Positions 16,501-16,657 of a stretch of DNA of 16,657 nt are shown here, one piece after another (the stretch's first letter is position 1; each line of letters begins with the position of its first letter). Below the pieces are notes generated by a model, which searched no databases, was not told the DNA's origin, and saw nothing but the letters and a program-made list of their open reading frames with translations. Location: positions 1-16,657 of the forward strand of contig JAAZCZ010000103.1 of assembly GCA_012513005.1 (NCBI GenBank), given 5' to 3'. Origin of the DNA: Oscillospiraceae bacterium. Its GTDB lineage: Bacteria > Bacillota > Clostridia > Oscillospirales > Oscillospiraceae. Position numbers and translations under genes: made by a program.

Positions 16501-16657
16501 AACCCTGAACACAGGTCTTTTGCCGTTTTCATAAAAAGGATTTAGGCACCTTGTAAGTTTCAATCAGCTTATGCAGGCTGCCTGCAACACTGACATCAGG
16601 CTCAACATGCCGATAGCTTATGAAAGCATCATATTTAAAGCTCTCTTCCCGATCGGC
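13549..16657 (-). CDS. TIR domain - transmembrane - beta-propeller (WD40-like) protein, frameshifted, 5' end outside window
   Basis: A 1004-residue frame runs to 13549, but its nominal start at 16563 is a TTG without a ribosome site. The true N-terminus lies in another frame up to the window edge and reads KYDAFISYRH...AGSLHKLIETYKVPK, a classical bacterial TIR start. The two parts join at a T5 tract (16533-16537) if one T is removed. In the long frame, VFRDREELSA (21-30) and WCLKE (60-64) complete the TIR; Glu64 aligns with the NADase Glu (SARM1 E642 in WVHKE). A membrane helix lies at about 186-206 after a strongly basic stretch, then a short helical segment and about 700 residues of beta-propeller repeats (e.g. 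FSKNGSLLAVGG, VSPDGKRLLAG, TSSNGKYLAMN). By the positive-inside rule the TIR is cytoplasmic and the propeller outside. Its stop overlaps the RyR gene's ribosome site. Confidence 0.85.
16533..16537 (-). other. Frameshift site inside the TIR domain (T5 tract)
   Basis: From the window edge the TIR frame reads on to TTT TTA TGA and stops at 16531-16529. Removing one T gives PKSFYENGKRPVFRVFRDRE, joining the two TIR halves in one frame. Both halves belong to the same family, so this is a single broken gene rather than two genes. Confidence 0.85.

Noticed and set aside
16529..16657. A separate small TIR-fragment gene upstream of the propeller gene.
   Set aside because: The fragment ends in the middle of the TIR domain and the remainder continues at once in the next frame, so one broken gene is more likely.
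1..16657. CRISPR arrays, insertion sequences, tRNA or rRNA genes.
   Set aside because: No regularly spaced repeats, transposase-like proteins, terminal inverted repeats or tRNA-like cloverleaf sequences were recognised by eye.

Overview
This window looks like a chromosomal segment of an anaerobic, low-to-moderate G+C member of the Clostridia, possibly a gut-type fermenter. The pointers are a ferredoxin-dependent 2-oxoacid oxidoreductase operon, strong AGGAGG ribosome sites, a class B sortase, a BcrA-like ABC exporter with a TetR regulator, and homology-style similarity to Clostridia proteins. The taxon is an inference; there is no rRNA or tRNA here to anchor it.

Layout. (1) Positions 1-4374, plus strand: a catabolic operon. 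It holds the C-terminal end of a probable P-loop ATPase, a 2x[4Fe-4S] ferredoxin subunit, the alpha (VorB-type), TPP-binding beta and gamma subunits of a 2-oxoacid:ferredoxin oxidoreductase, and an acetyl-CoA hydrolase/CoA-transferase family enzyme that overlaps the gamma gene by 4 bp. Together they would turn a 2-oxoacid into an acyl-CoA, reduced ferredoxin and CO2, then pass the CoA to acetate or a similar acceptor. A strong hairpin terminator follows at about 4398-4450. (2) Positions 4458-7574, minus strand: a TetR regulator, an ABC ATPase and two ABC-2 permeases in one tight operon, with a candidate promoter and overlapping operator just upstream of the regulator. (3) Positions 7683-16657, minus strand: five co-directional genes ending at a hairpin terminator. 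In transcription order they are a TIR-TM-beta-propeller protein (its start lies off the right edge), a 2TM-TrkA_N-RyR protein, a membrane-anchored sulfatase/phosphotransferase-fold enzyme, the protein AMPylase SelO, and a class B sortase.

The most interesting part is the TIR plus RyR pair at 11691-16657. A TIR domain with the NADase-type Glu sits on the N-terminal, probably cytoplasmic, side of a membrane helix, with a large beta-propeller on the other side. The next gene, 12 bp away with its ribosome site overlapping the stop codon, encodes a channel-like membrane protein with Rossmann (TrkA_N/RCK) domains and a ryanodine-receptor (RyR) domain. This suggests a TIR product signalling to a RyR/RCK membrane effector, as in a defence or stress-signalling system. 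Both genes carry a single frameshift in a homopolymer (T5 within the TIR domain, A8 within the RyR domain). Each is repaired by removing one base, and each repair restores recognisable domain sequence. The frameshifts could be real inactivation, recoding or slippage, or sequencing errors.

No CRISPR array, insertion sequence, tRNA, rRNA or replication origin was seen.
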